Origin: Zygaena filipendulae
Lineage: Eukaryota > Arthropoda > Insecta > Lepidoptera > Zygaenidae
Direction of reading: 5' to 3'
Assembly (NCBI GenBank): GCA_907165275.2
Contig: OU015659.1
Span: 6,862,501-6,926,500, forward strand
DNA length: 64,000 nucleotides
Shown here: one piece after another, positions 27,201-33,532 of the stretch
Numbering within the stretch: position 1 is the stretch's first letter
Layout: every line of letters starts with the position of its first letter
Notes under the pieces: model-generated
Database searches by the model: none
What the model saw: the letters and a program-made list of their open reading frames with translations, nothing else
What the model was told of the DNA's origin: nothing
Program-made: the position numbers and the translations under genes

Positions 27201-30200
27201 GCGACATCAACCATTCTAAAGGTTTATGATCAGTGTAAATAGTAAATTTCCGACCATATAAATAGGGTCTAAAGTGTTTACAAGCCCAAACAATGGCCAA
27301 TAACTCTTTTTCGGTTGTTGAGTATTTGACTTCTGTATCAGAGAGCGTGCGCGATGCATAAGCAATCGGTTTATCCGCATTATCCTCCTTTTGAGACAAA
27401 ACTGCGCCTAATGCAAAATTGCTGGCATCTGTTGTTAAAATAAATGGTTGTTCAAAGTCGGGATACTTTAAAATTGGTTCGTTAGTAATAATGTTTTTCA
27501 ATTTATCTACTGCTTCCAGGAACTCATCGTCAATTATTATTTTAGCTCGTTTCTTTAAACATTTTGTTAATGGTTTCGTAATTTTAGCGTAACTATCTAT
27601 AAATCGCCGATAGTATCCTGTTAGTCCTAGGAACGATCTAATTTCCTTTTCATTTTTCGGGATGGGAAAATTAATGATATCTTGAACTTTTCTTTGATTC
27701 GGGGTAAGCCCGCCTGGGGTTAATTCGTGACCCAAATATTCCACATGTTTTTTTAAAAATTCGGATTTGTCTGGTTGAATTTTAAGATTGTGTTCCCGAA
27801 GGCGTTGGAACACTTTTCTTAATTTTTCTAAATGTTCGTCTAAAGATTTAGAATATACAAGAATGTCATCTAAAAATACTAAGCATGTATTATATAAGAG
27901 ACCTCTCAAGACTAGGTCCATTAGGCGTTGAAAAGTCGCCGGTGCGTTCTTTAATCCAAACGGCATTCTAAGAAATTCCCAATGACCGTGATTGGTTGTA
28001 AATGCAGTTTTCTCTACATCTGAGGGATCTAATTCCAATTGATGGTACCCGCTAGCTAGATCTAAGGTCGTAAAATATTGTGCTCTACCTAATTTATCTA
28101 AAATATCTTCTATATTAGGTAGCGGATACTTATCTTCGATTGTTTTTGCGTTCAATTGCCTATAATCAATGACCATACGCCACTTTACTTTTCCCGATGC
28201 ATCCGGCTTTTTAGGCACGATATGCACAGGACAACTCCAGGGTGAATTTGATTCTCTTATAATACCATTATTCAATAATTCCTTAACTTGATTATCTATC
28301 TCCTGTTGTTGATGAGGCGGTCTTCTATAATTTCTAACATAAATTGGCGTGTCGTCTCTTAAACGTAACTTATGTTTAACGCTATGTGTAAAAGTTAAGG
28401 GTTGTGTTCCCGTGTGAAAAATATCTTTAAATTCATGTACTAATTTAGTGATTTTTGTTCGCTCTTCTTCATTCATATGATCTGTCCTGATTAGCAGTTT
28501 GTTTTGTTGTGTACAATTTAATTTTATCACTTCGTTTACTTGTTTTAACTCCGCGGGAATCGAAGAGAGAAATTTGTCAAAATTATTTCTTATGTACACT
28601 GTTTCAGGGTTTGTATTAGTCAGCCCTAATCTATATTTACCTTCACACACCTTCACTAATGAGCAATTAATTATGACGTCACTTCCGCCAATTTGAGGCA
28701 TGAAATAATCGCCATCGTTTTTTTGTGTAACACAAGTGATTAGATTATCCGAGAGTGCGTCGATTTTTAAGACACGTTCTGGGTAGTCTATGTGAATTGA
28801 TAAAATGTTATTGGGAGTAATAAGCTGGCATTTTTCTAAATCAATTACTGCTTTTAGTTTTCTGATAAGATCTACGCCTATCATCCCCGCGTATTTAGGA
28901 TCAAAGTCATACATCAAAAATTCATGTTGTATGTCTTCCCCTAGTGCTGATAAATTAATAGTGATTGCTCCGCTATGATTTGATTGACTGTGTGCCGTTT
29001 TGATATTGAATTGTTTATTAATTATTTTGTTGCGGTAATTTGGGTGATTACGTATAAAATCTGGTTTTATAAGACTCTTAGTACTACCAGTATCTATTAA
29101 AAACTTCCCTCCTAGCTCTGTAATAATAATATAAGGTAAATGGTCTTTATTTAAATAATTTAATTTTATGGAAGGGGGCCTTTCGTGGCTTCCTCTTGAA
29201 AAAAATCTACTTCGTTATTTGAGACGGTGTTATTAATCTCTACCGATCTATTTGGTCGATTAAATGGCTGTCTGTTGGATACCGTTCGCATACTAACGTC
29301 GCTGTCTAAGTTGTCGTTCCGTTGGTGGAAATTATTTTGCGGTTGTGATGGATAGGTACGCCTCCATTGTTCTGGCGTTGGACGCGGTTTATTTGTCCAG
29401 TGATTTGGACCGTTAAACTTAGGTCGTGTAAACCAATTATTAGGTGGGCGCATATTGTTGGACGAATTGCTTGGAGTCATTGTATTTTTAAAGTGTTGTG
29501 GTACTTTTGGTAACTCGTAGTTATAATTTTTACGAATGTTTTTATCTAGTTTTCGAGCGTAGTACTCCGGATGTAATTCGATTTCATGCTTTATTTGGTT
29601 ATAGGCTTGATCGAACCTTGTGTGCTCGGAACTCCTAATGAGACGATCTGTTGCTATATCTACATTTTTGCATAGTTGTTCGATCGCAATTCTTTCTAAT
29701 ATGGTATTTGCAGATTGATCATTTGATTTATTTTTCGCGGCGTATAAATGTTCTTTAATTTTATCTGCGAATTGGAGAGGATTTTCTAATGGAGTTCGAC
29801 GAATACGCGTAATTTCTGAAATAATTTGCTCTAATGTACGGTTATCTCCAAATTTCAGTTTCAGAGCGTTTAAAATGTCCTCTATGGTATTATTAGGAAC
29901 TTGCGCTACAGCTTTTACAGCTTCACCTCTTAATTTACTTTTAATAATTATTGGAAAAAGAGCTCTGGCGTCGGGATCTGCAGCCCTAGCCAAAACTGTC
30001 ACTTGCTCAATGAAAAAATTTAGTGTATCACGATCCCCGTCGTATTTAGGCAAATACTTTTCTATGGTTGCGTGATTTAGAGCCATTATAAAATTCTAAA
30101 TGATTTCTACACAATCCAAGAATACACAAAAATAAAAATAATAGTTTGGTAACGCACACAAATAGGGATGAAAAAGAGAGGAAAAGAAAGGAAACTCACA

Positions 30201-31476
30201 GTGCGACTTTTTCTTCCACGGCGTTTGATGTTGGGTCCTCGCTGTTCGGGTTGAAACCTTCTGTTCTCCGCAACGATTTGTAGACGCGAAGAGCAGCAGC
30301 TGGATCTCACGGCGCTGTCACCAATTAAGTTTTGTAGGAAGTATACTGCCGCTGTCGCCAGTTGTGTTACCAAGTATGGATGTGGGGATCTTGGGCTTCT
30401 TCAATGAACTTCTATATTTATGATTAGTAGTGATTTTATTCAATTACTGAGCTTAACAATTATATTACTTATTACAATGATTCACTAGTTATAGTAACTA
30501 TAGTCGAAGCGTAGCGATGTGGAGCTTGCGCACACGACTCTACTTGTTACTTGAATCCTCTTCCTGAATCCTTGCACTTGTTTATATACCCCGGTTGCGA
30601 CGAGCGGGGGAATGCTTCATAGTCCATTGTACTTCACGGACCTTTGTCGGTCTCTCAAACGTTCTCTATTGTGATGCTTGAGAATTGTCCACCTAATGGG
30701 TTTATGATCGTTTCGGCACACCTTTGTCTTCACAAACGGTTCGGACTCATCTGGGATTTATTGCTTGTACATTAAGATAAGGAATGAGTTTATTGTTGTG
30801 CCGATGCCAATTATCATGTGCAGGTCCTTTGTGCATTTAGGTAGACTCCGCAGGTATTTGTATTACACAGAAGGGTGGTAATTCTCGTTTCATAACACAG
30901 GTCTTAAAAAAAAGGGGGAGTGGGGCCAATATGATTTTAGTTAAGAACTTAAGGATACCTACAATTGTATACAAAAAAAATTAACATCTGTTCATACCTA
31001 ACTAAAGAAGAAATCACAAAGATAACAATACACATAACTTAACTTTTTATGTTAATGTTAATTATTTTTAAACTCTTTTAAAAATTATGTAGACAATAAA
31101 TTCTGTATATTTATGTATTAATACATTGAGGCAATAATAAAATTAATTCAATTTAAAGTAATTTTTAAATATTATGTTTCTATGTTTAAAATATGAGATT
31201 TTATTTCAAATTTGATAAACAGATAGACGTACACTGAATAATATTAATCAAAATCAATACTCACAGTGATCTCCCACTAATGTTAAAATATGTTGGTGAA
31301 AATGATGGATATGAAATTTCTGGTTTAGCCTTTGGATCAACAAGACATCTTGTTAATATTAAAAACAACGAAAATATCACAGGTGATGCAATCTCAAATA
31401 CAGTTTGCCATTTGTGTCTTCTTTGAAGAAGAAAATTCTTCCAGATCAAAAGTTTCAATTTCTCAAAGGCTGACAT
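3183..31476 (-). CDS. ABC transporter subfamily A (ABCA3-like), N-terminal half, 9 exons
   Basis: Coding exons in order: 31476-31265, 21803-21544, 20573-20400, 19115-18871, 15408-15298, 14773-14632, 10091-9912, 9019-8807, 3286-3183. Together they give 1641 nt (547 codons); every junction has AG..GT sites and matching phase. ABCA proteins are full-length lipid or sterol exporters with two membrane domains and two ATPase domains. The N-terminus (KLLIWKNFLLQRRHKW) is the typical ABCA cytosolic start and first helix. Then come a large extracellular loop, a membrane-domain signature (MGLPSWLHWLAWFIK), several hydrophobic helices, and GLQWSDLF, PLPWYFPF and DEEPQGVPMGVNIQ, which in ABCA precede the first ATPase domain. 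That domain (Walker A and B) and all the rest lie left of the window. Start chosen as the first ATG in the exon; an acceptor TTTGTAG about 25 nt upstream suggests a non-coding 5' exon. Intron 1 (~9.5 kb) holds a full LTR retrotransposon. Confidence 0.88.
4571..4650 (+). repeat. tRNA-derived SINE head fragment
   Basis: Contains a degenerate A-box-like stretch followed by GGGTTCGATTC at 4617-4627, an RNA polymerase III B-box. It matches the head of the SINE at 32694 but is diverged and lacks the tail. Confidence 0.45.
4670..5209. mobile_element. Inverted dimer of Helitron-like ends
   Basis: Both outer edges carry the 3' Helitron-like signature pointing outwards: CTAG plus a GC hairpin at 4670-4700 (minus orientation) and the reverse complement, ending GGGGCACAGCTAG, at 5165-5209. 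The interior holds a second inverted pair (4896-4935 against 5058-5085). No 5' TC end is visible. The structure is a short version of the 1-2101 palindrome. Confidence 0.6.
5944..6336. mobile_element. GC-rich element with short inverted termini
   Basis: Starts CAGGGACGATTCTACTCGCG and ends TGCGAGTAGAATTTGGCCCCTG-like sequence, so the two ends are imperfect inverted repeats of about 20 bp beginning CAGGG. The interior is much more GC-rich than the surrounding intron. The termini resemble some hAT elements, but no clear 8-bp target duplication is seen. Confidence 0.4.
8403..8633 (+). mobile_element. Helitron-like non-autonomous element
   Basis: Starts TCTTCTATACATGT and ends CGCACGGGACAGCTAA, a CTAA variant of the 3' end. 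The interior matches the elements at 2448-2678 and 41317-41565. It sits in intron 8 of the ABCA gene, about 170 bp from the exon 8 donor. Confidence 0.55.
8807..9019 (-). CDS. ABCA exon 8
   Basis: Acceptor TGCGCAG, donor GTGAGT; 213 nt. Encodes GLQWSDLF, a membrane segment (LVLIMILDTVLYMLIAMYVE) and GAFGVPLPWYFPFTKSYW, a hallmark of ABCA proteins at the end of the first membrane domain. Confidence 0.9.
9198..9224. repeat. Poly(A) tract
   Basis: An almost pure A run with a single C, in the ABCA intron. No recognisable element body adjoins it. Confidence 0.6.
9621..9872. mobile_element. Harbinger-like palindromic MITE (copy 1)
   Basis: Terminal inverted repeats of about 75 bp begin CCGCCGCACT and end GAGTGCGGCCG, flanked by TTA on each side (9618-9620 and 9873-9875), as expected for PIF/Harbinger target sites. 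The two halves can pair almost completely (for example AAATCTATACTTAACTAAGT on one side and its complement on the other). Five other copies or fragments of the family lie in this window. Confidence 0.7.
9912..10091 (-). CDS. ABCA exon 7
   Basis: Acceptor TTTTGCAG, donor GTAAGA; 180 nt. Encodes ANTAASFMGLAWF, continuing the FFxxAN motif of ABCA proteins, then two more membrane segments. The phase fits both neighbours. Confidence 0.88.
10323..10660 (-). mobile_element. Two truncated Helitron-like copies in direct order
   Basis: CTAG plus GC hairpin occurs at 10323 and again at 10479, both reading on the minus strand, each followed by the usual TTCGGAATTCCC-type subterminal sequence. The 5' ends are not recognisable. 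They lie about 230 bp from ABCA exon 7. Confidence 0.5.
11270..11490 (+). mobile_element. Helitron-like element (Lep1-type)
   Basis: Starts TCCTACATTAG after A and ends AAACCGCGGGGCACGGCTAG before T. The interior has the family core (AAACGGCTGAAC and GAAATTTGGCATACACG). 221 bp, non-coding. Confidence 0.7.
12229..12545 (+). mobile_element. Helitron-like element, second subtype
   Basis: Starts TCTATACATATAAATAAAAT and ends GAAACCGCGGGGTACGGCTAG, with a short GTCTGTCTGTCTG stretch inside. The same subtype is found at 23817-24108, so it is a distinct subfamily sharing only the 3' end with the Lep1-type copies. Confidence 0.65.
13773..13974 (-). mobile_element. Helitron-like element
   Basis: On the minus strand it runs from TCCTTATATATAAAAATTTA to GCACAGCTAG, with A and T flanking bases. 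202 bp, non-coding. Confidence 0.65.
14388..14605 (-). mobile_element. tRNA-derived SINE, reverse orientation
   Basis: The minus strand shows a B-box GGTTCGATTCC within the family head, then the conserved body (TTTCCACGACACAAGCTTAT in complement). It is close to ABCA exon 6, whose donor lies about 25 bp to its right. Diverged from the copy at 32694. Confidence 0.6.
14632..14773 (-). CDS. ABCA exon 6
   Basis: Acceptor GATTTTAG, donor GTAAGG; 142 nt. Encodes a helix-rich piece of the first membrane domain (PWSVLIFFLLLFMIASLAFS) ending FFTR, with the alanine codon split across the junction. Confidence 0.88.
14830..15276. mobile_element. Head-to-head inverted dimer of Helitron-like elements
   Basis: The left half reads on the minus strand and ends in CTAG at 14830-14833. 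The right half reads on the plus strand and ends GGGGCACAGCTAG at 15276. They meet near 15080, where the right half keeps almost its whole 5' end (ACTAGTATTATAAATGTG). The left half also contains an internal repeat of the TTCGGAGATCCCGCGGGAAT block. The dimer fills most of the ~520-bp intron between ABCA exons 5 and 6. Confidence 0.65.
15298..15408 (-). CDS. ABCA exon 5
   Basis: Acceptor GATTTTAG, donor GTAACA; exactly 37 codons. Encodes ETMTIMGLPSWLHWLAWFIK and the next helix, the most recognisable ABCA membrane-domain signature in the window. Confidence 0.9.
15624..17098. mobile_element. Foldback Tc1/mariner-type element nested in the hAT element
   Basis: TA dinucleotides flank the element (15622-15623 and 17099-17100). 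Its termini CAGTGTGAGTCTGGATAAAG and the complement open arms of about 470 bp (15624-16098 and 16627-17098) that are nearly identical. The unique centre carries a transposase C-terminal remnant (16367-16531). TA target and CAGT termini fit Tc1/mariner. Confidence 0.8.
16367..16531 (+). pseudogene. Mariner-like transposase C-terminal remnant
   Basis: An open stretch of 54 codons ends in TAA at 16529-16531. It contains IRRATQQIVLRATMCLQTRG followed by GHFEHLMQ. The R-A-x-x-C-x-x-x-x-GGHFEHL pattern is the usual C-terminal end of mariner-related insect transposases, where a cysteine-rich helix ends in GGHFE(H/Q)LL. The catalytic DDE/DDD part is absent. Its location between the two arms of the foldback element supports assignment of that element to the mariner group. 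Confidence 0.6.
17204..17440. mobile_element. Harbinger-like palindromic MITE (copy 2)
   Basis: Begins CCGCCGCACTCAGAGTCGAC and ends CTGAGTGCGGCTG, followed by TTA. Same family as 9621-9872, here nested inside the hAT element. Confidence 0.65.
17569..17833 (-). mobile_element. Truncated Helitron-like element
   Basis: CTAG and GC hairpin at 17569-17600, followed by two TTCGGA/TTCCCGCGGGAATTCC blocks and the GTTCAGCCGTT core. The 5' end is replaced by the GC-rich repeat that starts at 17834. Confidence 0.55.
17834..18002. repeat. GC-rich minisatellite between inverted termini
   Basis: Inverted termini GCGCGCTCCACATTCGCGCG (17834) and the complement (ending 18002) enclose tandem copies of a 10-11-bp unit, GGGTGTTTCGC / GGGTGGTTCGC / GGCTTCGC. 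The array forces long open frames in several frames that are not genes. Flanking TATAA/ATAA could be remains of a target duplication. Confidence 0.65.
18871..19115 (-). CDS. ABCA exon 4
   Basis: Acceptor CCTTGTAG, donor GTTTGA; 245 nt. Encodes the end of the extracellular loop, a membrane helix (FVSMILMLCFAYSFV) and VVTSEKELQLK, the conserved ABCA stretch before the coupling helix. Ends in phase 0. Confidence 0.87.
19498..19705 (+). mobile_element. Helitron-like element (Lep1-type)
   Basis: Starts TCCTTACTAATATTACAAAT and ends GCGGGGAAAAGTTAG before T, a TTAG variant of the usual end. The interior carries the GACAGACAGA-type run in complement and the family core. Confidence 0.6.
19797..20128 (+). 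mobile_element. Degenerate Helitron-like element with internal duplication
   Basis: Starts TCTATACTAATATTATAAAG and ends GGGGGACAGTTAA. The block TCTCTGGATCTACTGAACCG occurs twice (about 19872 and 20030), each followed by a TTTCCGCGGGAACTC box, so the copy is internally duplicated. Confidence 0.5.
20400..20573 (-). CDS. ABCA exon 3
   Basis: Acceptor TTTGCAG, donor GTGAGT; 174 nt. Encodes extracellular-loop sequence including FSLRFPAVMRTP and NLLFPLFPRPGPRE. The phase continues into GGT at the next junction. Confidence 0.85.
20589..20907 (+). mobile_element. Helitron-like element, third subtype
   Basis: Starts TCTATAGTATAATAAAAGAG and ends AATCGCGGGGCACAGCTAG, flanked by A and T. A full-length copy of this subtype lies on the minus strand at 61611-61930. 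It sits about 15 bp from the acceptor of ABCA exon 3. Confidence 0.7.
21173..21368 (+). mobile_element. Helitron-like element (Lep1-type)
   Basis: A/TCCTAACTAATATTATAAAT at the left and CGCGTGGAACAGCTAG/T at the right. 196 bp, located in ABCA intron 2. Confidence 0.7.
21544..21803 (-). CDS. ABCA exon 2
   Basis: Acceptor TTTCTTTAAG, donor GTAAGT; 260 nt. Encodes part of the first extracellular loop (AFSPENPLTRKVTQDAV). The phase fits exon 1 before it and exon 3 after it. Confidence 0.82.
22187..22385. mobile_element. Palindromic MITE
   Basis: Inverted termini of about 46 bp start GGGGTTAGCCAAGTTGACAT and end with the near-perfect complement (AATGTCAACTTAGCTAACCCC region). 199 bp in ABCA intron 1, no coding content. 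The superfamily is uncertain. Confidence 0.65.
23403..23605 (+). mobile_element. Helitron-like element (Lep1-type)
   Basis: Starts TCCTTACTAATATTATAAAT after A and ends GCGGGGAACAGCTAG before T. 203 bp, in ABCA intron 1. Confidence 0.7.
23817..24108 (+). mobile_element. Helitron-like element, second subtype
   Basis: Starts TCTTACATATAAATAAAATT and ends ACCACAGGGCACAGCTAG. Same subtype as 12229-12545, including the CTGTCTGTCTGTTTGTTCC stretch. Confidence 0.65.
24540..25114 (-). repeat. 3' LTR of the gypsy element
   Basis: 575 bp, identical by eye to the right-hand copy at a constant offset of 5783. The outer flank is the duplication CAGG. Because the element and the ABCA gene share orientation, its polyadenylation signals would face the gene's transcript. 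Confidence 0.92.
25115..25123 (-). other. Polypurine tract
   Basis: Minus-strand GGGGGGAGG lies immediately before the TGTTATG start of the 3' LTR, the expected place for plus-strand priming. Confidence 0.8.
25618..29202 (-). CDS. pol: Pol polyprotein of the gypsy element (protease, RT, RNase H, integrase)
   Basis: The pol frame is open from the gag/pol overlap (~29202) to the stop at 25618; the first ATG, at 28917, is inside the protease, so expression through a -1 frameshift from gag is inferred. Visible motifs in order are the protease active site LIDTGST (codons around 29085-29105), and reverse transcriptase with TLDLASGYHQL, MPFGLKNAPATFQ and the catalytic FLDD (residues ~348-351 from the internal Met). 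RNase H follows with TTDAS, KELLAIVWA and YTDHKPL, then integrase with an HHCC zinc finger ending CTIC, a D in FCDVVD, SDAGKEF and GIVERFHSTLRE for the DDE triad. No stop or frameshift interrupts it, so the element may be competent. Length is normal for an env-less gypsy element. Confidence 0.93.
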   Translation of the reverse strand, partial: FSRGSHERPPSIKLNYLNKDHLPYIIITELGGKFLIDTGSTKSLIKPDFIRNHPNYRNKIINKQFNIKTAHSQSNHSGAITINLSALGEDIQHEFLMYDFDPKYAGMIGVDLIRKLKAVIDLEKCQLITPNNILSIHIDYPERVLKIDALSDNLITCVTQKNDGDYFMPQIGGSDVIINCSLVKVCEGKYRLGLTNTNPETVYIRNNFDKFLSSIPAELKQVNEVIKLNCTQQNKLLIRTDHMNEEERTKITKLVHEFKDIFHTGTQPLTFTHSVKHKLRLRDDTPIYVRNYRRPPHQQQEIDNQVKELLNNGIIRESNSPWSCPVHIVPKKPDASGKVKWRMVIDYRQLNAKTIEDKYPLPNIEDILDKLGRAQYFTTLDLASGYHQLELDPSDVEKTAFTTNHGHWEFLRMPFGLKNAPATFQRLMDLVLRGLLYNTCLVFLDDILVYSKSLDEHLEKLRKVFQRLREHNLKIQPDKSEFLKKHVEYLGHELTPGGLTPNQRKVQDIINFPIPKNEKEIRSFLGLTGYYRRFIDSYAKITKPLTKCLKKRAKIIIDDEFLEAVDKLKNIITNEPILKYPDFEQPFILTTDASNFALGAVLSQKEDNADKPIAYASRTLSDTEVKYSTTEKELLAIVWACKHFRPYLYGRKFTIYTDHKPLEWLMSLKDPNSRLTRWRLRLAEYDFVIKYKKGSINSNADALSRVRINFNENASVVAQDGSEVGNQVDTANDCEETQTQHSQDDNIHPGIPIVQEVINKKQHQIYFKLHNRLDSIEVKTEEGNEIIYVSLYTSNRPTTALRKFIREHMKPGIHYFGFFYTEELYKEMVNILTKEFNPNIRLTRCTELVETVIDRDRQIEILKNYHEGKTNHRGITETMMHISRKYWWKNIMFDIRSFINNCTICKSGKYDRHPMKPPMLLPPIAVRPLSHIFCDVVDIEGKLYLSIIDGFSRFAVIKRLNDKNSSTVMSKLLKFFSQYGVPLEITSDAGKEFALLKELINLYNIKVHFTTPYNPSSHGIVERFHSTLREHCRLLNEQHKGKLPHDDKMKLALLAYNNSIQSDTKLSPHEILFGHVEAEPILNFLHDSQLLNSLLTKHREYLKTVYDYIHNTKREAQIKRTDEYNKDTELPEPQLETQEKLPKTNKQANVFCTRRKTYIRDIKAPKVYLDNRGKRRAANILRPIPVLRTNRRNI
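29166..30086 (-). CDS. gag: Gag of the gypsy element
   Basis: 306 codons from ATG (30086) to TAA (29166-29168). Residues ~1-190 form a helical capsid-like region (YDGDRDTLNFFIEQV, then FADKIKEHLYAAK), matching the fold seen in Ty3/gypsy Gag. The C-terminal third is rich in Asn, Pro, Arg and Gln and probably binds RNA. No CCHC knuckle is present, as in several insect gypsy-branch elements. The gag and pol frames overlap at the end. Confidence 0.88.
   Translation of the reverse strand: MALNHATIEKYLPKYDGDRDTLNFFIEQVTVLARAADPDARALFPIIIKSKLRGEAVKAVAQVPNNTIEDILNALKLKFGDNRTLEQIISEITRIRRTPLENPLQFADKIKEHLYAAKNKSNDQSANTILERIAIEQLCKNVDIATDRLIRSSEHTRFDQAYNQIKHEIELHPEYYARKLDKNIRKNYNYELPKVPQHFKNTMTPSNSSNNMRPPNNWFTRPKFNGPNHWTNKPRPTPEQWRRTYPSQPQNNFHQRNDNLDSDVSMRTVSNRQPFNRPNRSVEINNTVSNNEVDFFQEEATKGPLP
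29199..29205 (-). promoter_or_regulatory. Candidate -1 ribosomal frameshift site
   Basis: Minus strand, gag frame: T TTT TTT, a slippery heptamer 11 codons before the gag stop. A -1 slip here enters the pol frame, which stays open to the pol stop. A second possible slip, G GCC CCC, lies just downstream. No downstream structure was evaluated. Confidence 0.6.
30306..30322 (-). other. Primer-binding site region
   Basis: Directly after the 5' LTR end the minus strand reads GGTGACAGCGCCGTGAG. Position and leading (T)GG fit a tRNA 3'-end complement; the tRNA was not identified. Confidence 0.55.
30323..30897 (-). repeat. 5' LTR of the gypsy element
   Basis: 575 bp, identical by eye to 24540-25114. 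Outer flank CAGG at 30898-30901 completes the target duplication. It should contain the element's promoter. Confidence 0.92.
31265..31476 (-). CDS. ABCA exon 1 (coding)
   Basis: Begins ATG TCA GCC at 31476 and runs 70 codons plus 2 nt to a GTGAGT donor. It encodes the cytosolic start, the first membrane helix (FEIASPVIFSLFLILT) and the beginning of the first extracellular loop. It ends in phase 2, completed by the A that opens the next exon. Confidence 0.85.
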
Positions 31477-32690
31477 TGTATCAGTGCCAATAGCAATCTA
31501 CAAACAAAAGTTTATAATTATAAGAAAATGTACAACAGCAGATGCATATTGTATTACTATTTCATTCTCTGAAATTTTATATCTACCATTAAAATTTTAA
31601 AATAAATAAGTATATTTTTTGAGATAATTAGCCCATTATTTATTCATGGATAATATCAAGTGGGATCTCGTGAATTTAGGTACTAAAATACCTTAAATAT
31701 TAAATGTTCTTCCGTTGGGTTCATCAAATATTTAACAGGTAATTAACTAAATTATTTCATAGATCAGAGTATGTAACGGCGAACAAAGGGTTTTATAATT
31801 TTTAGGTAGTTTTAGTCAGTGGCTATCAATAAACTTAGCTAGGTAGTAGGTATATCTAGATTCATTGAATAGATCCCCATGGAGCTCTACGATTTATAAT
31901 ATCGTAGTCCAAGAATACCAGCCGTTAGATACCTACTTACCAATTCATATTGAAAATTCAATCCAAGTAATCAATCACTACTAAAACAGAAAACACACCA
32001 CGGATATTTTTACGCTGTTTATTTTACCTAAATCTAATATAACGAAGATCATTTATTAGCTATCGAATTAATCGAATCGAGCAATAAACTTATCGAAAAC
32101 CGAAATTTCGAAAATACGCCACTCCTACGGAATGACTGACAACTGACTGACTTCACTTCAAAGTTCAAGTTCAAATTTCAAAAACACAAGACCAGTGTGA
32201 CCAGATTTAAAGTGAACATTATGCTAGCTGCTCGCCTAAATAGGGTACTCAGCGGTACTTGCATGATTTTTTTTTCCAGATTGCAGAAGATATATGGCCT
32301 ACACAAAGCAAGAAAAAGAAAAAAAATATATGCATAAATTAATTAAATAGAGCGTGCCAAAGTTCCTACTGTTGAATTTACCGCCGAAACGCGGAATGAC
32401 GTCACTTGTTCAAAATTACGCCTTATTAATCTGTGATCGAGATGTCACTGTCGTATTGACAGGGTCATGTGACACTGACAGACAGATAACTTCAATTTCC
32501 AACAGCGAAATTAAGGTAGAATTGTCGAGTTACTTCCAAAAGTTCCAGTAAAGAATCGAAATGCATCTTACCGATGCATTTTAAAGTTAAAAACTTCAGA
32601 AAAAGGAAAACATGTGTTGACTGTATGCACTTAGTTTCTTTTGCCTTGTCTGAAAAAGGTTAATGTTTCACAAAAAAAATTTGGTAACTC
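31477..32690. other. 5' flank of the ABCA gene
   Basis: On the minus strand an acceptor-like TTTGTTTGTAG ends about 25 nt before the start codon, so a non-coding first exon probably lies between here and about 32.3 kb. No promoter motif could be fixed. A copy of the repeat found upstream of the USP gene (GAAATGCATCT...GATGCATTT) occurs at 32537-32690. Confidence 0.35.
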
Positions 32691-32693
32691 AAA

Positions 32694-32975
32694 CGACCCG
32701 ATTGGCGCAATGGTCACCATGCCTGCCCGCTAATCAAGGGGTTCCGGGTTCGATTCCCGGTGAGGGTGGACTTTGTGTGATGAACACAGGGTTCCATTTT
32801 CCAATCTGGGTGTGTTTCTATTCTGGGGTATATCTATAGTATAATATATAAGTAATTCTATGTAGTATATACCACGTTTGCTTGGTTTCCACGACACAAG
32901 CTAATAATAGCTTACTGTGGGATCAAGTAGATCTGTGTGTTGTGATGTGGATTATTATATTATTATTATTATAAT
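32694..32975 (+). mobile_element. tRNA-derived SINE, full length
   Basis: RNA polymerase III A-box TGGCGCAATGG (32703-32713) and B-box GGTTCGATTCC (32747-32757) lie in a tRNA-like head. A conserved body follows (TTTGCTTGGTTTCCACGACA, then GGGATCAAGTAGATCTGTGT) and an ATT-rich tail. It is not a tRNA gene: the body continues ~200 bp past the tRNA-like part. Other copies: 14388, 46111, 46487, 53385. Confidence 0.75.
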
Positions 32976-33532
32976 CTTTGCTTGAGTATAGATTAGTACT
33001 CAAGCGTCGTTCTAGAATAAGGAAATAACTCAGCTGATTGTTGATTGATGAATCTCGTTTCAAGTAAGGTTCTAAAATTAAAGCTTTACTTGAAATTAGT
33101 TTTAAAACTAGATTCATGACTTGAGTAACCTTTTGGAATAAGGACCTTAAGACAGTGATTACCTTCTCTCTGCTAAGACTACCTAGTTACTTTGTGTGCC
33201 GTAGCATGGCCGTAACTCGTACTTCGTAGCTGTACACTATAGACACAGATAGGTAATAATTTTAATACTATCTGTAGATGAGAGTTGAGACTTGAGACAC
33301 GCTACCGCTTCAACGCCGCGCCACCGCTTGAATATTAATAATTGTAAACAATGTCGTCAAAGATTATTACATCATTTTATTTTTTGTTTACATAAAAACC
33401 TATTTTGTTTAATGTTTTTCTTGAGGCAATCGAGAGTCTAATTCTACTATCACTGGTTAATAAATCATTAGATGATTGATTTATGTGTATAATAGATACG
33501 TGGATTTTTTTAATTCACAGACAGGAAATGTC

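Larger units (their letters stand above)
24540..30897 (-). mobile_element. Intact Ty3/gypsy LTR retrotransposon
   Basis: Two 575-bp LTRs (24540-25114 and 30323-30897) look identical by eye. They bound gag (30086-29166) and pol (to 25618) in the order protease, reverse transcriptase, RNase H, integrase, which defines Ty3/gypsy. A 4-bp target duplication CAGG flanks it (24536-24539 and 30898-30901). On the minus strand the LTR runs from TGTTATGA to CTTAATT. The primer-binding site follows directly (GGTGACAGCGCCGTGAG, near 30306-30322) and the polypurine tract GGGGGGAGG precedes the 3' LTR at 25115-25123. No env ORF is present: about 500 bp separate pol from the polypurine tract. Absence of a zinc knuckle in Gag and the -1 gag/pol arrangement fit the gypsy/17.6-like branch. 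The element lies in the first coding intron of the ABCA gene, same orientation. Confidence 0.93.

Noticed and set aside
32694..32770. Possible tRNA gene
   Set aside because: A- and B-boxes are present, but the sequence does not give a clean cloverleaf and continues into a conserved ~200-bp SINE body with several copies in the window.
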